A stretch of 64,000 nt of DNA from Congeria kusceri. Taxonomy: Eukaryota; Mollusca; Bivalvia; Myida; Dreissenidae. The notes below the pieces were generated by a model that was not told the DNA's origin, made no database searches, and saw only the letters and a program-made list of their open reading frames with translations. The stretch is taken from assembly GCA_027627225.1 (NCBI GenBank), contig CM051030.1, positions 3,587,501-3,651,500 on the forward strand, written 5' to 3'. This document shows, piece by piece, positions 21,489-34,599 of the stretch. The stretch's first letter is position 1, and every line of letters starts with the position of its first letter. A program made the translations under genes and the position numbers.

Positions 21489-22456
21489 TATACCCCCACA
21501 ATGTGGCCTTATCACAAAACTATGGTATCCATTCGAAACAAATCGACTGAGAGAAAAAGCTTTAATTTGTGAATGGTCAACAGTGTATTTGGAAAAATTT
21601 AATTTCAGTACGAGCTATAACTTTGTCAACATGTAGTGGTTTGTGACCAAAGTTGAACTTGATCTGTATTTTATTATGTTACACCTATGTACCAAACATA
21701 ATCTAAATATGTGAAGCCTTTTATGAGTTATTGTCCATGTTTTTCGGCAATTTAAGTCAAACAGGGGGGCCATAACTGTATCAAAATTTAGTGGTTTGTT
21801 ACCAAAGTCAAACTTGACCTGTATTTTATGATGCTACATATGTGTACCAATAATTATTAAAATATGTCAAGCCATTGTTGAGTTATCGTCAGGAAACCTT
21901 GTTTTTTTATAGAAAGTCAAATAAAAGGGCCATAACTCTGTCAAAACTAAGTGGTTTGTAACCAAAGTCGAACATGGCCCGTATTTTATGATGCTACACA
22001 TGAATACCAAGAATTATTTGAATATGTCAAGCCATTCTTGAGTTATCGTCCGGAAATCATGTTTTTAGGGAATTTTAAGTCGAAAAGGGGCCATAACTCT
22101 GTCAAAATTTTGTGTGGTTTGTAACCAACATCGAACTCGACCTGTATTCTATGATGTTACACATGTGTACCAAAAATTATTTGAGTATGTCAAGCCTATC
22201 TTGAGTTATCATCCGGAAACCATGTTTTTACTGAATTTTCAGTCCAAAAAGGGGCCATAACTCTGTCAAAATTTAGTGGTTTGTAACCAACATCGAACTT
22301 TACCTATATTCTATGATGTTACACATATGTACCAAAAATTATTTGAATATGTCAAGCCTTTCTTGAGTTATCATCCGGAAACCAACAGACCGACGGACCG
22401 ACAGACCGACAAGCTCACTTCTATATACCCCTCTAAACTTCGTTTGTGGAGGTATA
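21489..22456. mobile_element. Non-autonomous TIR element, family A copy 2
   Basis: Same ends as copy 1 (TATACCCCCACAAT and GTTTGTGGAGGTATA). About six ~140-bp direct repeats lie inside, so copies differ in repeat number. A GACCGACGGACCGACAGACC stretch precedes the right end. Confidence 0.85.
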
Positions 22457-22459
22457 ATG

Positions 22460-23150
22460 ATTTTAAATAATGTGTTTGGCTGACACAGAGCATAAAAACA
22501 AGTGTGCGATTGTTTTGGCTGAGTTATTATTGGAGAGAAATACATGCATTTACTAGTATTTAAGTATCAGCGTAATTGTGTGTACATGTATTACTAATAT
22601 ACTAGTTTCTATTCGCCAACAATTCAACTATTTATTACGAGATCTCGAAACCGATCGTGAAAAGTTGCCAAATTCTCGCATCGTTATTTTAATACCGTGA
22701 CATTTCATCATTTTCCAAAATAGAACAAGTTTTATTTTCTCTTTCCATCAGAATGAATGATACATACCAGAGACCACGCACTACATTCCGCATCATTATG
22801 GGAAACCGCGCTGACGGACAGCAACGTTAAAATATTGTTTTAAACACAACGTACTTGTGCGTCGTTTGGTGGTCAGGTGAACCGGATAGTTTAAATATTA
22901 AGGTAAGTTTCCCTGATGTATCCATTAAGATTAAAAGTGTGTTTGATCAGAATATACCTTGTCAGATTTTATTATATTAATGAATATTATCATTTAACCT
23001 AATTAGAATGCACTTCTATTAAATTAATTAACCAATACATCGTGGTTTGAAATTTTCGAAAACAAAGACACGCAGACACTTTCGGGATTTATAATAATAA
23101 TAATAATTATTATTATTATTAACTACATAGTTACATACGTTTACATTATT
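22460..23150. other. Possible untranslated first exon and intron start of the glycine-rich gene
   Basis: A good donor, TTAAG|GTAAGTTTCC, lies at about 22901. It could end a non-coding first exon spliced to the acceptor at 23494. A short TAA repeat is at 23095-23120. No TATA box was identified. Confidence 0.3.
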
Positions 23151-23153
23151 TTG

Positions 23154-23440
23154 CCGGGCCCGTGTATCTCAGTTGGTAGAGCGCTGGACTGTCAATCCGG
23201 GTATTGTGAGTTCGAACCCCAGCCCGGCCACATAACTTGTGTGGGGATTGGTCATGAAATAATGTCTACGGCCATTCTTCCCCTACCTCTGATTCAAGTA
23301 GGGCAGTTGTCAGTTACTGGCATAGGTATGTGCATTTAGTACTGGTAAACCGCTTCGATCGGCTAAGCTTGCCCAGGAAAAGTGTGAGTAGGTTAACTGA
23401 CCGCCGTGGTATGACTGAAATACTGTAATAATGGCGATAA
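23154..23440 (+). mobile_element. tRNA-Asp-headed SINE, copy 1
   Basis: The head (23154-23232) folds as a tRNA with anticodon GTC in a CTGGA/TCCGG stem, A box TATCTCAGTTGG and B box GAGTTCGAACC. The body holds GGGCAGTTGTCAGTTACTGG, CGCTTCGATCGGCTAAG and CCGCCGTGGTATGACTGAAA. Copy 2 is at 63590-63888. It resembles the long-lived mollusc SINE families with a conserved central domain. It ends about 50 bp before a splice acceptor. Confidence 0.85.
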
Positions 23441-23521
23441 ATCCAAAACAAAAAAATGGTTCTTTTGTTATTTATCACTATGCACATGTTTCAGTGGAGC
23501 GAAAACTAAAATCAAAGAAGC

Positions 23522-23953
23522 ATGGGGAATGGCGTAAATGGCGGCGTTGACGGCGGCGGCGGTGGTGGCGGTTCCGGTTTGTATGGTAGAGGCGGCGGCG
23601 GCGGTGGTGGTGGCGGCGGCGGTGGTGGTGGTGGCGCTGGTGGTGGTAGATATTGGGACAGGGGACGGGACGGTGGTAGCTTTGGTGCCGCTTCGGAAAA
23701 CTGTTACGGTGGTGGCGGCGGCTGCGGATATGGACCTTGGGGTGCCGACGGAAATGCGGGTGGCGGAAGTCCCGGTGGTTGGGGTGGCAGCGGTCCCGGA
23801 AGTTGGGGAGGCGGAGGTCGCGGGGGAGCGGCGGCGGGTAAAGGCGGGAAGGGCGGTTCCGGCTTCTTCGGGTATTTCAGAGGTCAGGACGGCGAGGACG
23901 GGCAACCGGGGATGAACGGAAAGGGGGGTAAAGGTGGCAGCGGGTGGTGGTAA
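23522..23953 (+). CDS. Glycine-rich protein, 143 aa
   Basis: A complete frame begins MGNGVNGGVDGG about 28 nt after a good acceptor (tgcacatgtttcag|TGGAG), suggesting a spliced non-coding first exon. It is more than half Gly, with aromatic and charged islands (GRYWDRGRDGG, SENCYGG, GCGYGPWG) and a collagen-like acidic tail (GQDGEDGQPGMNGKGGKGG). It ends SGWW. No signal peptide or membrane helix is seen. It shares the MGN start, the GQDGEDG motif and exon layout with loci at 35.9, 39.6, 40.4 and 43.9 kb. Function is unknown; structural or matrix-type roles are common for such composition, but that is only inference. Confidence 0.6.
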   Translation: MGNGVNGGVDGGGGGGGSGLYGRGGGGGGGGGGGGGGGAGGGRYWDRGRDGGSFGAASENCYGGGGGCGYGPWGADGNAGGGSPGGWGGSGPGSWGGGGRGGAAAGKGGKGGSGFFGYFRGQDGEDGQPGMNGKGGKGGSGWW

Positions 23954-23959
23954 CGGGTG

Positions 23960-24620
23960 TGACTGAAACTTTTGGAACAGTTAAATGTTTCAAATTTTGA
24001 AAATGGTTGTTAAACGCAAGTGTTATACTACATATTCATTAATTGCACTAGATATATACATCACCTGACATCAACTTGATGATATTATAATATACAGTCA
24101 TTATATGTATGTAAAGTTACTTTGCATTCACTGTATTGGTCTTTTGTTAACAATCAAGTCAAGTCAGCTAGATGCTACGGTATATTTTATGACCATAAAA
24201 TCAATATAAAAGAATACAACAAGACATTTTGAAAATCATAATAAGTGCACAAGGACTTTCAAATTATCTATTACAAGAAATCAAAAATATTATTTGTACA
24301 CTTTTTTTAATATAAATATTGCAATAAAAATTATAATTAAATTGCATGTGTGTGGCTTCTGTGTACGTAGCAGTCTTAAATAACGTGTACTTCCGTACAG
24401 TTTACTACTGCAACTGCTTTCACTGCTTTGGGAGGGTTCGGTACCCCAAAAATTGGGAATTCCGCGTCGTGAAATCTTGTTAATTGAGAAATATTTTAAA
24501 AGTTTATTTCATAAATAAGTAACTTAAAGTAGAGTTATATTTGTTGAATTTGGTATTTTCATGGCGATTATCTATAACCGTACAAGTAATTTCATGAATT
24601 ACAACTTAGATTCATTTTTA
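23960..24620. other. Likely 3' UTR of the glycine-rich gene, then unassigned AT-rich DNA
   Basis: A polyadenylation hexamer AATAAA occurs at about 24322, 370 nt after the stop. From about 24425 the sequence becomes a different AT-rich block with no coding support. Confidence 0.35.
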
Positions 24621-24627
24621 ATGAATT

Positions 24628-24893
24628 CAGGGCCAAATTTATAAAGATTCATACGCCATTCTTAACTTGCGTTGAACATAAGTAAAAATTACAATTTGCG
24701 TTTAAAACACTATGCTTTGGAAGATTTGCATGACTAATGCTAGATATTAATACATGTTGAATTATATTGGGAATTATGTGTCAAAATCTTTCAAAAATGC
24801 ATTACTTTGTCAGAAAATCCAATAATTAAATGTAAGAATTTTAAGATTTTTCTTTATTTTCGACTAAGATTCTTTATAAATACCAGCCCAGGA
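24628..24893. mobile_element. MITE-like inverted repeat related to the 38.57 kb element
   Basis: Left CAGGGCCAAATTTATAAAGA pairs with the complement of the right end (CTGGGCTGGTATTTATAAAG). The GGGC...GGTATT...AAAG pattern matches the termini at 38568. Confidence 0.55.
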
Positions 24894-24899
24894 TTTTGT

Positions 24900-25765
24900 C
24901 ACTTCAGATTTGGAAATTTTAATATTCCAATTGGGAAAAAATAAACCATATTTGGCATTGGGAATGGGTCCTTCACCGGACCCTGTTAAATAAGGAATAA
25001 AATCGATGTAAACACATGTAACGTAACGTCACTTAGATCAACTAGACGTCACTATACGTGACTTGCGAAGTGATGCTTTGCGGCCACATTGACTATAATT
25101 ATAAGAACTTCAGTTCAAATAATTATTTTATCTGTATATTTGTATGAAATGGTATTCAATGAACATTGATTGTAGCTATACTAATAATTTCCATATATTA
25201 CATTTAGAGGCATTTTTACCATATTCAATGCCCCCCCCCCCCCCACACACACACACGCGCGCTCTATGAGCAGTGCATAAACCTGCATACAAGTATCCCA
25301 GATTCAACCTAAATCACGCCCCTGTTTTGTTCCATTACCGTTTTGTTCACGACTGATACTCTTTGCACATGGATTATCACCGGAACGTCCCAACTACCAT
25401 ACTGAAACAGGAAATGCGCAACGTGAGCAGAACATCTTTACAGCATATATCACAAACCCTACTGCTATTTTAAAATGATGTCCGATATTGTTTTTCGTCA
25501 TTTTGCATTTATTTTTCATGATTTTTTCGTGTTTAAAACTTGTTTGTCAACATCGACAAGTGTGGATTCTGCCCCATACAAAATAATATTTGGACAATCA
25601 CAAACCACACTAGCCATCCTGTCAACTAAAACTCGGTGTTGTTATTCTACTGACCTATCATCAGCTCAAAATAGCTTTTTAAGCTTTCAAGAAATGGTGG
25701 TAAGGTACTTACAACAATTATTAACACGAAAAGTTCCGGTAATGCATCTATTCACATTTTCCCAC
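24900..25765. other. No gene seen
   Basis: Contains a poly-C/ACAC tract at 25231-25258 and two CRE-like ACGTCAC sites near 25028 and 25047. The 102-codon frame at 25475-25783 has no recognisable domain. Confidence 0.5.
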
Positions 25766-25769
25766 AGGG

Positions 25770-26061
25770 AAGCGGCGGGCTGACCCAGGGGACTTTGATA
25801 AATTTTATGTTCGAGTGTCTAAATCCCCGACCCTAGAGCCAAGCATCTTTGTGTAATTCCCCTAAGTGGGCAATGCTTGATGTATCAAATGGCCCGGGGC
25901 CAATATTACCAGGATCTAAAATCCGACCAAAGGCAAAGTCTATTTCCCGGGACCCTGAATTCAGCGTGTCAAATTCCCGCCTGTCGAGAATCGTTTTCAA
26001 TTCCAGTCTAAAGTCCGTTATGCCAGCCGCTCCCCCCCCCCCACACCCGGTGGAAATGTGC
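25770..26061. mobile_element. Poly-C-containing repeat, family G copy 2
   Basis: GCGGCGGGCTGACCCAGGG at the left and a C run with CACACCCGGTGGAAATG at the right. The interior is shared with 13995-14295. Confidence 0.65.
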
Positions 26062-26521
26062 ATAAATGGAACGCTAGTGACTTGAAGAATAACTTCAGAG
26101 TATTTCCAACTCTACAGATAACTGTGCTTCCTAGGAGAGTTCCAAATTTCCAAAACCAGTAGGTTTTGACTGATTCTAGGGGATAATTGATGCGCGCGTA
26201 TTCAAAAGTTGCCATACTGCGACTCCAAAGATCCCCGTTGGTACACTCAAAAATTGGCAGTATATCAAATACTTTTTTTTCTGTCAAAAGAGACAATTCA
26301 CTTATGTGCATGAGCTTTTGTCGAAATATCGAATGCATTCTGTGCTTACGAATGACTACACACAAGAGCAAAGCATTTTCATAAAAGTAATACTAGTATA
26401 ACATATACGTTTATTTTAAATTTAAAACGCAGAGAGAATCATCTTTCCAAAAAGACCAGACTCGCAACATCTGAGATAAAGGACAGTGGCGAACGACGCC
26501 AGGAGATTTTGTGCTATTTAT

Positions 26522-29500
26522 AGGTCACAATACACTAAATAAATAAGAGATGTAGGGCCGTACTCTCTAAATAAATCAACAAGTTTAACTCGAAGACATG
26601 CATTAAGGTTTAGACACTTGCTTTGATATTCTTTTTTGGAGATGTTGGTAGGGTAAGCATTGGTATGCACAAATAAATCACTGATATGTTTTAAGATTGG
26701 AGACTACAGTTTGACACTTGCGCTGAGGCGGGTTACATTCAACTAGAAAGTAGCCGCTAAAAAGATGTTGATAAAGCAGTCAACTTTGTTTAGCGTCGAG
26801 TTCTTTCTTACGTAGCACATGACATAACCTTTCTATTGCTTAAATTAATTCAGCTTAGAATGCTCTTTAAGAAAAGGTATGGTTATGAGGGTCCCTATGT
26901 GCAAACTGTTGCATTTATTTTTGGTCAAAGTTATCGCTTTTACATTAAATTACATAAGGATTGGAATTAGTATATTGTACCATAAACAAAAAACAGGGAG
27001 CGGCACTAAAGGGGCAATGTGTACATAAAATCACCATGTTACTGTGTAGTTTTATTGACTGTAATAAGTTTCAGGCATGACATGCGATAAATATCATGAT
27101 TTTAATATGCATTACGATTTTTACCGCAAAAACCACTCTTTCAAGTAAAAAAAATAGAAAAACAGTAAGGAAACCCGTCTTGTGCATCTTGCACCACTCT
27201 AAATCATGCTAAAACCAAAAATGAACACGTTTTATACAATGTTTATCTCTATTGCATGAAAGTATGTAAACAAGTGCTAGTATTTTGACTGATGTCTATG
27301 AATTAAATAGAGAATTTGACTCAGGCACCCCATATAATCAAAGCAATGCAAACAACTTAAGACAGATTGCTTATCAGGCATCATTCTCAAATGCGTTTTC
27401 AAGCATTTCTACTTTGTGGATCGGTCTGAAAATTTGCATGCACATCAGAAATATGTTAATGATGATGTAGAATTGGTTTTTTTTTTGCGATATCAAAACT
27501 TTAAGTTGTCTTATAGGTCACAATACACTAAATAAATAAGAGATGTAGGGCTGTACTCTCTAAATAAATCAACAAGTTTAACTCGAAGACATGTATTAAG
27601 ATTTAGACACTTGCTTTGATATTCTTTTTTGGAGATGTTGGAAGGGTAAGCATTGGTATGCACAAATAAGTCACTGATATGTTTTAAGATTGGAGACTAC
27701 AGTGTGACACTTGCGCTGAGGCGGGTTACATTCAACTAGAAAGTAGCCGCTAAAAAGATGTTGATAAAGCAGTAAACTTTGTTTAGCGTCGAGTTCTTTC
27801 TTACATAACTCATGACATACCCTTTTTATTGCTTAAATTAATTCAGCTTAAAATGCTCTTTAAGAAAAGTTTGGTTATGATGGTCCCTATGTGCAAAATT
27901 TTGCATTTATTTTTGGTCAAAGTTATCGCTTTTACATTAAATTACATAAGGATTGGAATTAGTATATTGTACCATAAACAAAAAACAGGGAGCGGCACTA
28001 AAGGGGCAATGTGTACATAAAATCACCATGTTACTGTGTGGTTTTATTGACTGTAATAAGTTTCATGGAAATCATGCGATAAATATCATGATTTTAATAT
28101 GCATTACGATTTTTACCGCGAAAACCTCTTTTTCAAGTAAAAAAAAAGAAAAACAGTAAGGAAACCCGCCTTGTGCATCTTGCAGCACACTAAATCATGC
28201 TAAAACCAAAAATGAACACGTTTTATACAATGTTTATCTCTATTGCACGAAAGTATGTAAACATATGCTAGTATTTTCACTGATGTCTATAAATTAAGTA
28301 CACAATTTGACTCAGGCACCCGATATAATCAAAGCACTGAAAACAACTTAAGCCAGATTGCTTATCAGGCATCATTCTCAAATGCGTTTTCAAGCATTTC
28401 TACTTTGTGGATCGGTCTGAAATTTTGCATGCACATCAGAAATATGTAAATAATGATTTAGAATTGTTTTTTTTCGCGATATCAAAACTGTATGCTCTCT
28501 TATAGGTCACAATACACTAAATAAATAAGAGAGGTAGGGCTATGTTAATAATGATGTAGAATTGTTTCTTTTCGCGAATTTAAAATTTTAAGCTGTCTAA
28601 TAGGTCACAATACACTAAATAAGAGATGTAGGGCTGTACTCTCTAAATAAATCAACAAGTTTAACTCGAAGACATGTATTAAGGTTTAGACACTTGCTTC
28701 GATATTCTTTGTTGGAGAAGTTGGAAGGGTAAGCATTGGTATGCACAAATAAGTCACTGATAAGTTTTAAGATTGGAGACTACAGTATGACACTTGCGCT
28801 GAGGCGGGTTACATTCAACTAGAAAGTAGCCGCTAAAAAGATGTTGATAAAGCAGTCAACTTTGTTTAGCGTCGAGTTCTTTCTTACATAACACACGACA
28901 TACCCTTTCTATTGCTTAAATTAATTCAGCTTAAAATGCTCTTTAAGAACAGGTATGGTTATGAGGGCCCCTATGTGCAAAATGTTGCATTTATTTTTGG
29001 TCAAAGTTATCGCTTTTACAATAAATGACATAAGGATTGGATTTAGTATATTGTAACCTAAACACAAAATAGGGAGCGGCACTAAAGGGGCAATGTTTAC
29101 ATAAAATCCCCATGTTACTGTGTGGTTTTATTGACTCTAATAAGTTTCATGAAAAACATGCGATAAATATCATGATTTTAATTTGTATTACGATTTTTAC
29201 CGCAAGAACCTCTTTTTCAAGTAAAAAAAAAAGAAAAACAGTAAGGAAACCCGTCTTGTGCATCTTGCAGCACACTAAATCATGCTAAAACCAAAAATGA
29301 ACACGTTTTTATACAAGGTTTATCTCTATTGCATGAAAGTATGTAAACATATGCTAGTATTTTCACTGATGTCTATGAATTAAATACACAATTTGATTCA
29401 GGCACCCGATATAATCAAACAACTGAAAACAACTTAAGCCAGATTGCTTATCAGGCATCATTCTCAAATGCGTTTTCAAGCATTTCTAATTTGTGGATCG

Positions 29501-32500
29501 GTCTGAAATTTTGCCTGCACATCAGAAATATGTTAATAATGATGTGGATTTTTTTTTTTTTTCGCGATATCAGAACTTTAAGCTGTCTTATAGTTCACAA
29601 TACACTAAATAAATACGAGATGTAGGGCCGTACTCTCTAAATAAATCAACAAGTTTAACTCGAAGACATGTATTAAGGTTTAGACACTTGCTTTGATATT
29701 CTTTTTTGGAGATGTTGGAAGGGTAAGCATTGGTATGCACAAATAAATCACTGACATGTTTTAAGATTGGAGACTACAGTGTGACACTTGCGCTGAGTCG
29801 GCTTACATTCAACTAGAAAGTAGCTGCTAAAAAGATGTTGATAAAGCAGTCAACTTTGTTTAGCGTCGTGTTCTTTCTTAAATAACTCATGACATACCTT
29901 TTTCATTGCTTAAATTAATTCAGCTTAGAATGCTCTTTAAGAAAAGGTATGGTTATGAGGGTCCCTATGTGCAAATGTTGCATTTATTTTTGGTAAAACT
30001 TATCGCTTTTACATTAAATTACATAAGGATTGGAATTAGTATACTGTACCATAAACACAAAACAGGGAGCGGCACTAAATGGGCAATGTTTACATAAAAT
30101 CACCATGTTACTGTGTGGTTTTATTGGCTGTAATAAGTTTCATGACAAACATGCGATAAATATCATGATTTTAATTTGTATTACGATTTTTACCGCAAAA
30201 AGCTCTTTTTCAAGTAAAAAAAAAATTCTTTTTTGGAGATGTTGGTAGGGTAAGCATTGGTATGCACAAATAAGTCACTGACATGTTTTAAGGTTGGAGA
30301 CTACAGTATGACACTTGTGCAGAGACGGGTTACATTCAACTAGAAAGTAGCCGCTAAAAAGATGCTGATAAAGCAGTCAACTTTGTTTAGCGTCGAGTTC
30401 TTTCTAACATAACACATGACATACCCTTTTTATTGCTTAAATCAATTCAGCTCAGAATGCCCTTTAATAAAAGGTATGGTTATGAGGGTCCGTATGTGCA
30501 AAATGTTGCATTTATTTTTGGTCAAAGTTTTCGCTTGTACATTAAATTACATAAGGATTGGATTTAGTATATTGTAGCCTAAACACAAAACAGGGAGCGG
30601 CACTAAATGGGCAATGTTCACATAAAATCACCATGTGACTGTGTGGTTTTATTGGCTGTAATAAGTTTCATGAAAAACATGCGATGAATATCATGATTTT
30701 AATTTGTATTACGATTTTTACCGCAAAAACCACTCTTTCAAGTAAAGAAAATAGAAAAACAGTAAGGAAACCCGTCTTGTGCATCTTCCACCACTCTAAA
30801 TCATGCTAAAACCAAAAATGAACACGTTTTATACAATGTTTATCTCTATTGCATGAAAGTATGTAAACAAGTGCTAGTATTTTGACTGATGTCTATGAAT
30901 TAAGTACACAATTTGTCTCAGGCACCCCATACAATCAAAGCAATGAAAACAACTTAAGCCAGATTGCTTATCGTGCAACATTCTCAAATGCGTTTTCAAG
31001 CATTTTCTAATTTGTGGATCGGTCTGAAATTTTGCATGCACATCAGAAATATGCAAATAATGATGTAGAGTTGTGTTTTTTTCGCGATATCAGAACTTTA
31101 AGCTGTCTTATAGTTCACAATACACTAAATAAATAAGAGATGTAGGGCTGTACTCTCTAAATAAATCAACAAGTTTAACTCAAAGACATGTATTAAGGTT
31201 TAGTCACTTGCTTTGATATTCTTTTTCGGAGAAGTTGTTAGGGTAAGCATTGGTATGCATAAATAAATCACTGACATGTTTTCAGATTGGAGACTACAGT
31301 ATGACACACTTGCGCTGAGTCGGATTACATTCAACTAGAAAGTAGCCGCTAAAAAGATGTTGATAAAACAGTCAACGTTGTTTAGCGTCGAGTTCTTTCT
31401 TAAATAACTCATGACATACCTTTTTAATTGCTTAAATTAATTCAGCTTAGAATGCTCTTTAATAAAAAGGTATGGTTATGAGGGTCCCTATGTGCAAAAT
31501 GTTGCATTTATTTTTGGTAAAAGTTATCGATTTTACATTAAATTACATAAGGATTGGAATTAGTATATTGTACCATAAACACAAAACAGGGAGCGGCACT
31601 AAAGGGGCAATGTGTACATAAAATCACCATGTTACTGTGTAGTTTTATTGACTGTAATAAGTTTCATGAAAAACATGCGATAAATATCATGATTTTAATA
31701 TGCATTACGATTTTTACCGCGAAAACCGCTTTTTCAAGTAAAAAAGAAAAACAATAAGGAAGCCCGTCTTGTGCATCTTGCAGCACACTAAATCATGCTA
31801 AAACCAAAAATGAACACGTTTTATACAATGTTTATCTCTATTGCACGAAAGTATGTAAACATATGCTAGTATTTTCACTGATGTCTATGAATTAAATACA
31901 CAATTTGATTCAGGCACCCGATATAATCAAAGCACTGGAAACAACTTAAGCCAGATTGCTTATCAGGCATCATTCTCAAATGCGTTTTCATGCATTTCTA
32001 ATTTGTGGATCGGTCTGAAATTTTGCATGCACATCAGAAATATGTAAATAATGATTTAAAATTGGTTTTTTCGCGATATCAAAACTTTAAGCTCTCTTAT
32101 AGGTCACAATACACTAAATAAATAAGAGAGGTAGGGCCGTACTCTCTAAATAAATCAACAAGTTTAACTCGAAGACATGTATTAAGGTTTAGACACTTGC
32201 TTTGATATTCTTTTTTGGAGATGTTGGTAGGGTAAGCATTGGTATGCACAAATAAATCACTGATATGTTTTAAGATTGGAGAGAACAGTATGACACTTGC
32301 GCTGAGACGGGTTTCATTCAACTAGAAAGTAGCCGCTAAAAAGATGTTGATAAAGCAGTCAACTTTGTTTAGCGTCGAGTTCTTTCTTACATAACACATG
32401 ACATACCCTTTCTATGCTTAAATTAATTCAGCTTAGAATGCTCTTTAAGAAAAGGTATGGTTATGAGGGCCCCTATGTGCAAAATGTTGCATTTATTTTT

Positions 32501-34531
32501 GGTCAAAGTTATCGCTTTTACATTAAATTACATAAGGATTGGAATTAGTATATTGTAACCTAAACACAAAACAGGGAGCGGCACTAAAGGGGCAATGTTT
32601 ACATAAAATCCCCATGTTACTGTGTGGTTTTATTGGCTGTAATAAGTTTCATGGAAAACATGCGATAAATATCATGATTTTAATTTGTATTACGATTTTT
32701 ACCGCAAGAACCTCTTTTTCAAGTAAAAAAAAAAGAAAAACAGTAAGGAAACCCGTCTTGTGCATCTTGCAGCACACTAAATCATGCTAAAACCAAAAAT
32801 GAACACGTTTTATACAATGTTTATCTCTATTGCATGAAAGTATGTAAACATATGCTAGTATTTTCACTGATGTCTATGAATTAAATACACAATTTGATTC
32901 AGGCACCCGATATAATCAAAGCACTGGAAACAACTTAAGCCAGATTGCTTATCAGGCATCATTCTCAGATGCGTTTTCAAGCATTTCTACTTTGTGGATC
33001 GGTCTGAAATTTTGCATGCACATCAGAAATATGTTATTAATGATGTAGAATTTTTTCGATTCGCGATATGAAAACTTTAAGCTGACTTATAGGTCACAAT
33101 ACACTAAATAAGAGATGTAGGGCTGTACTCTCTAAATAAATCAACAAGTTTAACTCGAAGACATGTATTAAGGTTTAGACACTTGCTTCGATATTCTTTT
33201 TTGGAGATGTTGGAAGGGTAAGCATTGGTATTCACAAATAAGTCACTGATATGTTTTAAAATTGGAGACTACAGTATGACACTTTTGCAGAGACGGGTTA
33301 CATTCAACTAGAAAGTAGCCGCTAAAAATATGCTGATAAAGCAGTCAACTTTGTTTAGCGTCGAGTTCTTTCTAACATAACACATGACATACCCTTTTTA
33401 TTGCTTAAATCAATTCAGCTTAGAATGCTCTTTAAGAAAAGGTATGGTTATGAGGGTCCCTATGTGCAAAATGTTGCATTTATTTTTGGTCAAATTTATC
33501 GCTTTTACATTAAATTACATAAGGATTGGAATAAGTATATTGTAACCTAAACACAAAACAGGGAGCGGCACTAAAGGGGAAATGTGTACATAAATCACCA
33601 TGTTACGGTGTGGTTTTATTATCTGTAATAAGTTTCATGGAAAACATGCGATAAATATAATGATTTTAATATGCATTACGATTTTTACCGCGACAACCTC
33701 TTTTTCCAGTAAAAAAAAAAAGAAAAACAGTAAGGAAACCCGTCTTGTGCATCTTGCAGCACACTAAATCATGCTAAAACCAAAAATGAATACGTTTTAT
33801 ACAATGTTTATCTCTATTGCATGAAAGTATGTAAACATATGCTAGTATTTTCACTGATGTCTATGAATTAAATACACAATTTGATTCAGGCACCCGATAT
33901 AATCAAAGCACTGGAAACAACTTAAGCCAGATTGCTTATTAGGCATCATTCTCAACTGCGTTTTCAAGCATTTCTACTTTGTTGATCGGTCTGAAATTTT
34001 GCATGCACATCAGAAATATGTTAATAATGATGTAGAATTGGTTTTTTCGCGACATCAAAACTTTAAGTTGTCTTATAGGTCACAATACACTAAATAAATA
34101 AGAGATGTAGGGCTGTACTCTCTAAATAAATCAACAAGTTTAACTAGAAGACAGGCATTAATGTTTAGACACTTACTTTGATATTCTTTTTTGGAGATGT
34201 TGGAAGGGTAAGCATTGGTATGCACAAATAAGTCACTGACATGTTTTAAGATTGGAGACAACAGTATGACACTTGCGCTGAGGCGGGTTACATTCAACTA
34301 GAAAGTAGCCGTTAAAAAGATGTTTATAAAGCAGTCAACTTTGTTTACGTCGAGTTCTTTCTTACATAACACGTGAAATACCCTTTGTATTGCTTGAATC
34401 AATTCAGCTTAGAATGCTCTTTAAGAAAAGGTGTGGCTATGAGGGTCCCTATGTGCAAAATGTTGCATTTATTTTGGTCAAAGTATTTACATTAAATTAC
34501 ATGAGGATTGGAATTAGTATATTGTAACCTA
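26522..34531. repeat. 8-kb array of ~990-bp units: 460-bp MITE (M) alternating with 530-bp spacer (S)
   Basis: M copies begin at 26522, 27515, 28602, 29592, about 30229 (5'-truncated), 31112, 32101, 33091 and 34077. Each starts AGGTCACAATACACTAAATA and ends ...GTATATTGTA(A)CCT(A), an inverted pair. Spacers begin AAACAGGGAGCGGCAC and end CGATATCAAAACTTTAAG. The array both starts and ends with M, giving M(SM)8. Irregularities: a 35-bp M stub plus a ~97-bp duplication at 28505-28601, and a deletion joining spacer to mid-M at 30225. Units are roughly 90-95% alike by eye. No long reading frame is conserved; small frames such as 29906-30097 are incidental. Confidence 0.92.
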
Positions 34532-34599
34532 AAAGATAGGGACCCTATGGGGATTTAATTTACTGGTTTTCAACCTACTACTGATGAAAAGCGTCTACG

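Noticed and set aside
20482..21515. 300-residue Ser-, Val- and Thr-rich frames on both strands
   Set aside because: Pure by-product of the ACT repeat; no start context, no splice context, every frame is open.
25475..25783. 102-codon frame as a gene
   Set aside because: No recognisable domain, no splice or promoter context, AT-biased composition like the surrounding DNA, and it runs into a MITE.
18024..34297. Recurring 60-80-codon frames such as MHTNAYP... and MELVYC...
   Set aside because: They lie in module M or the spacer of the 990-bp array, are not maintained in every unit, and have no domain.
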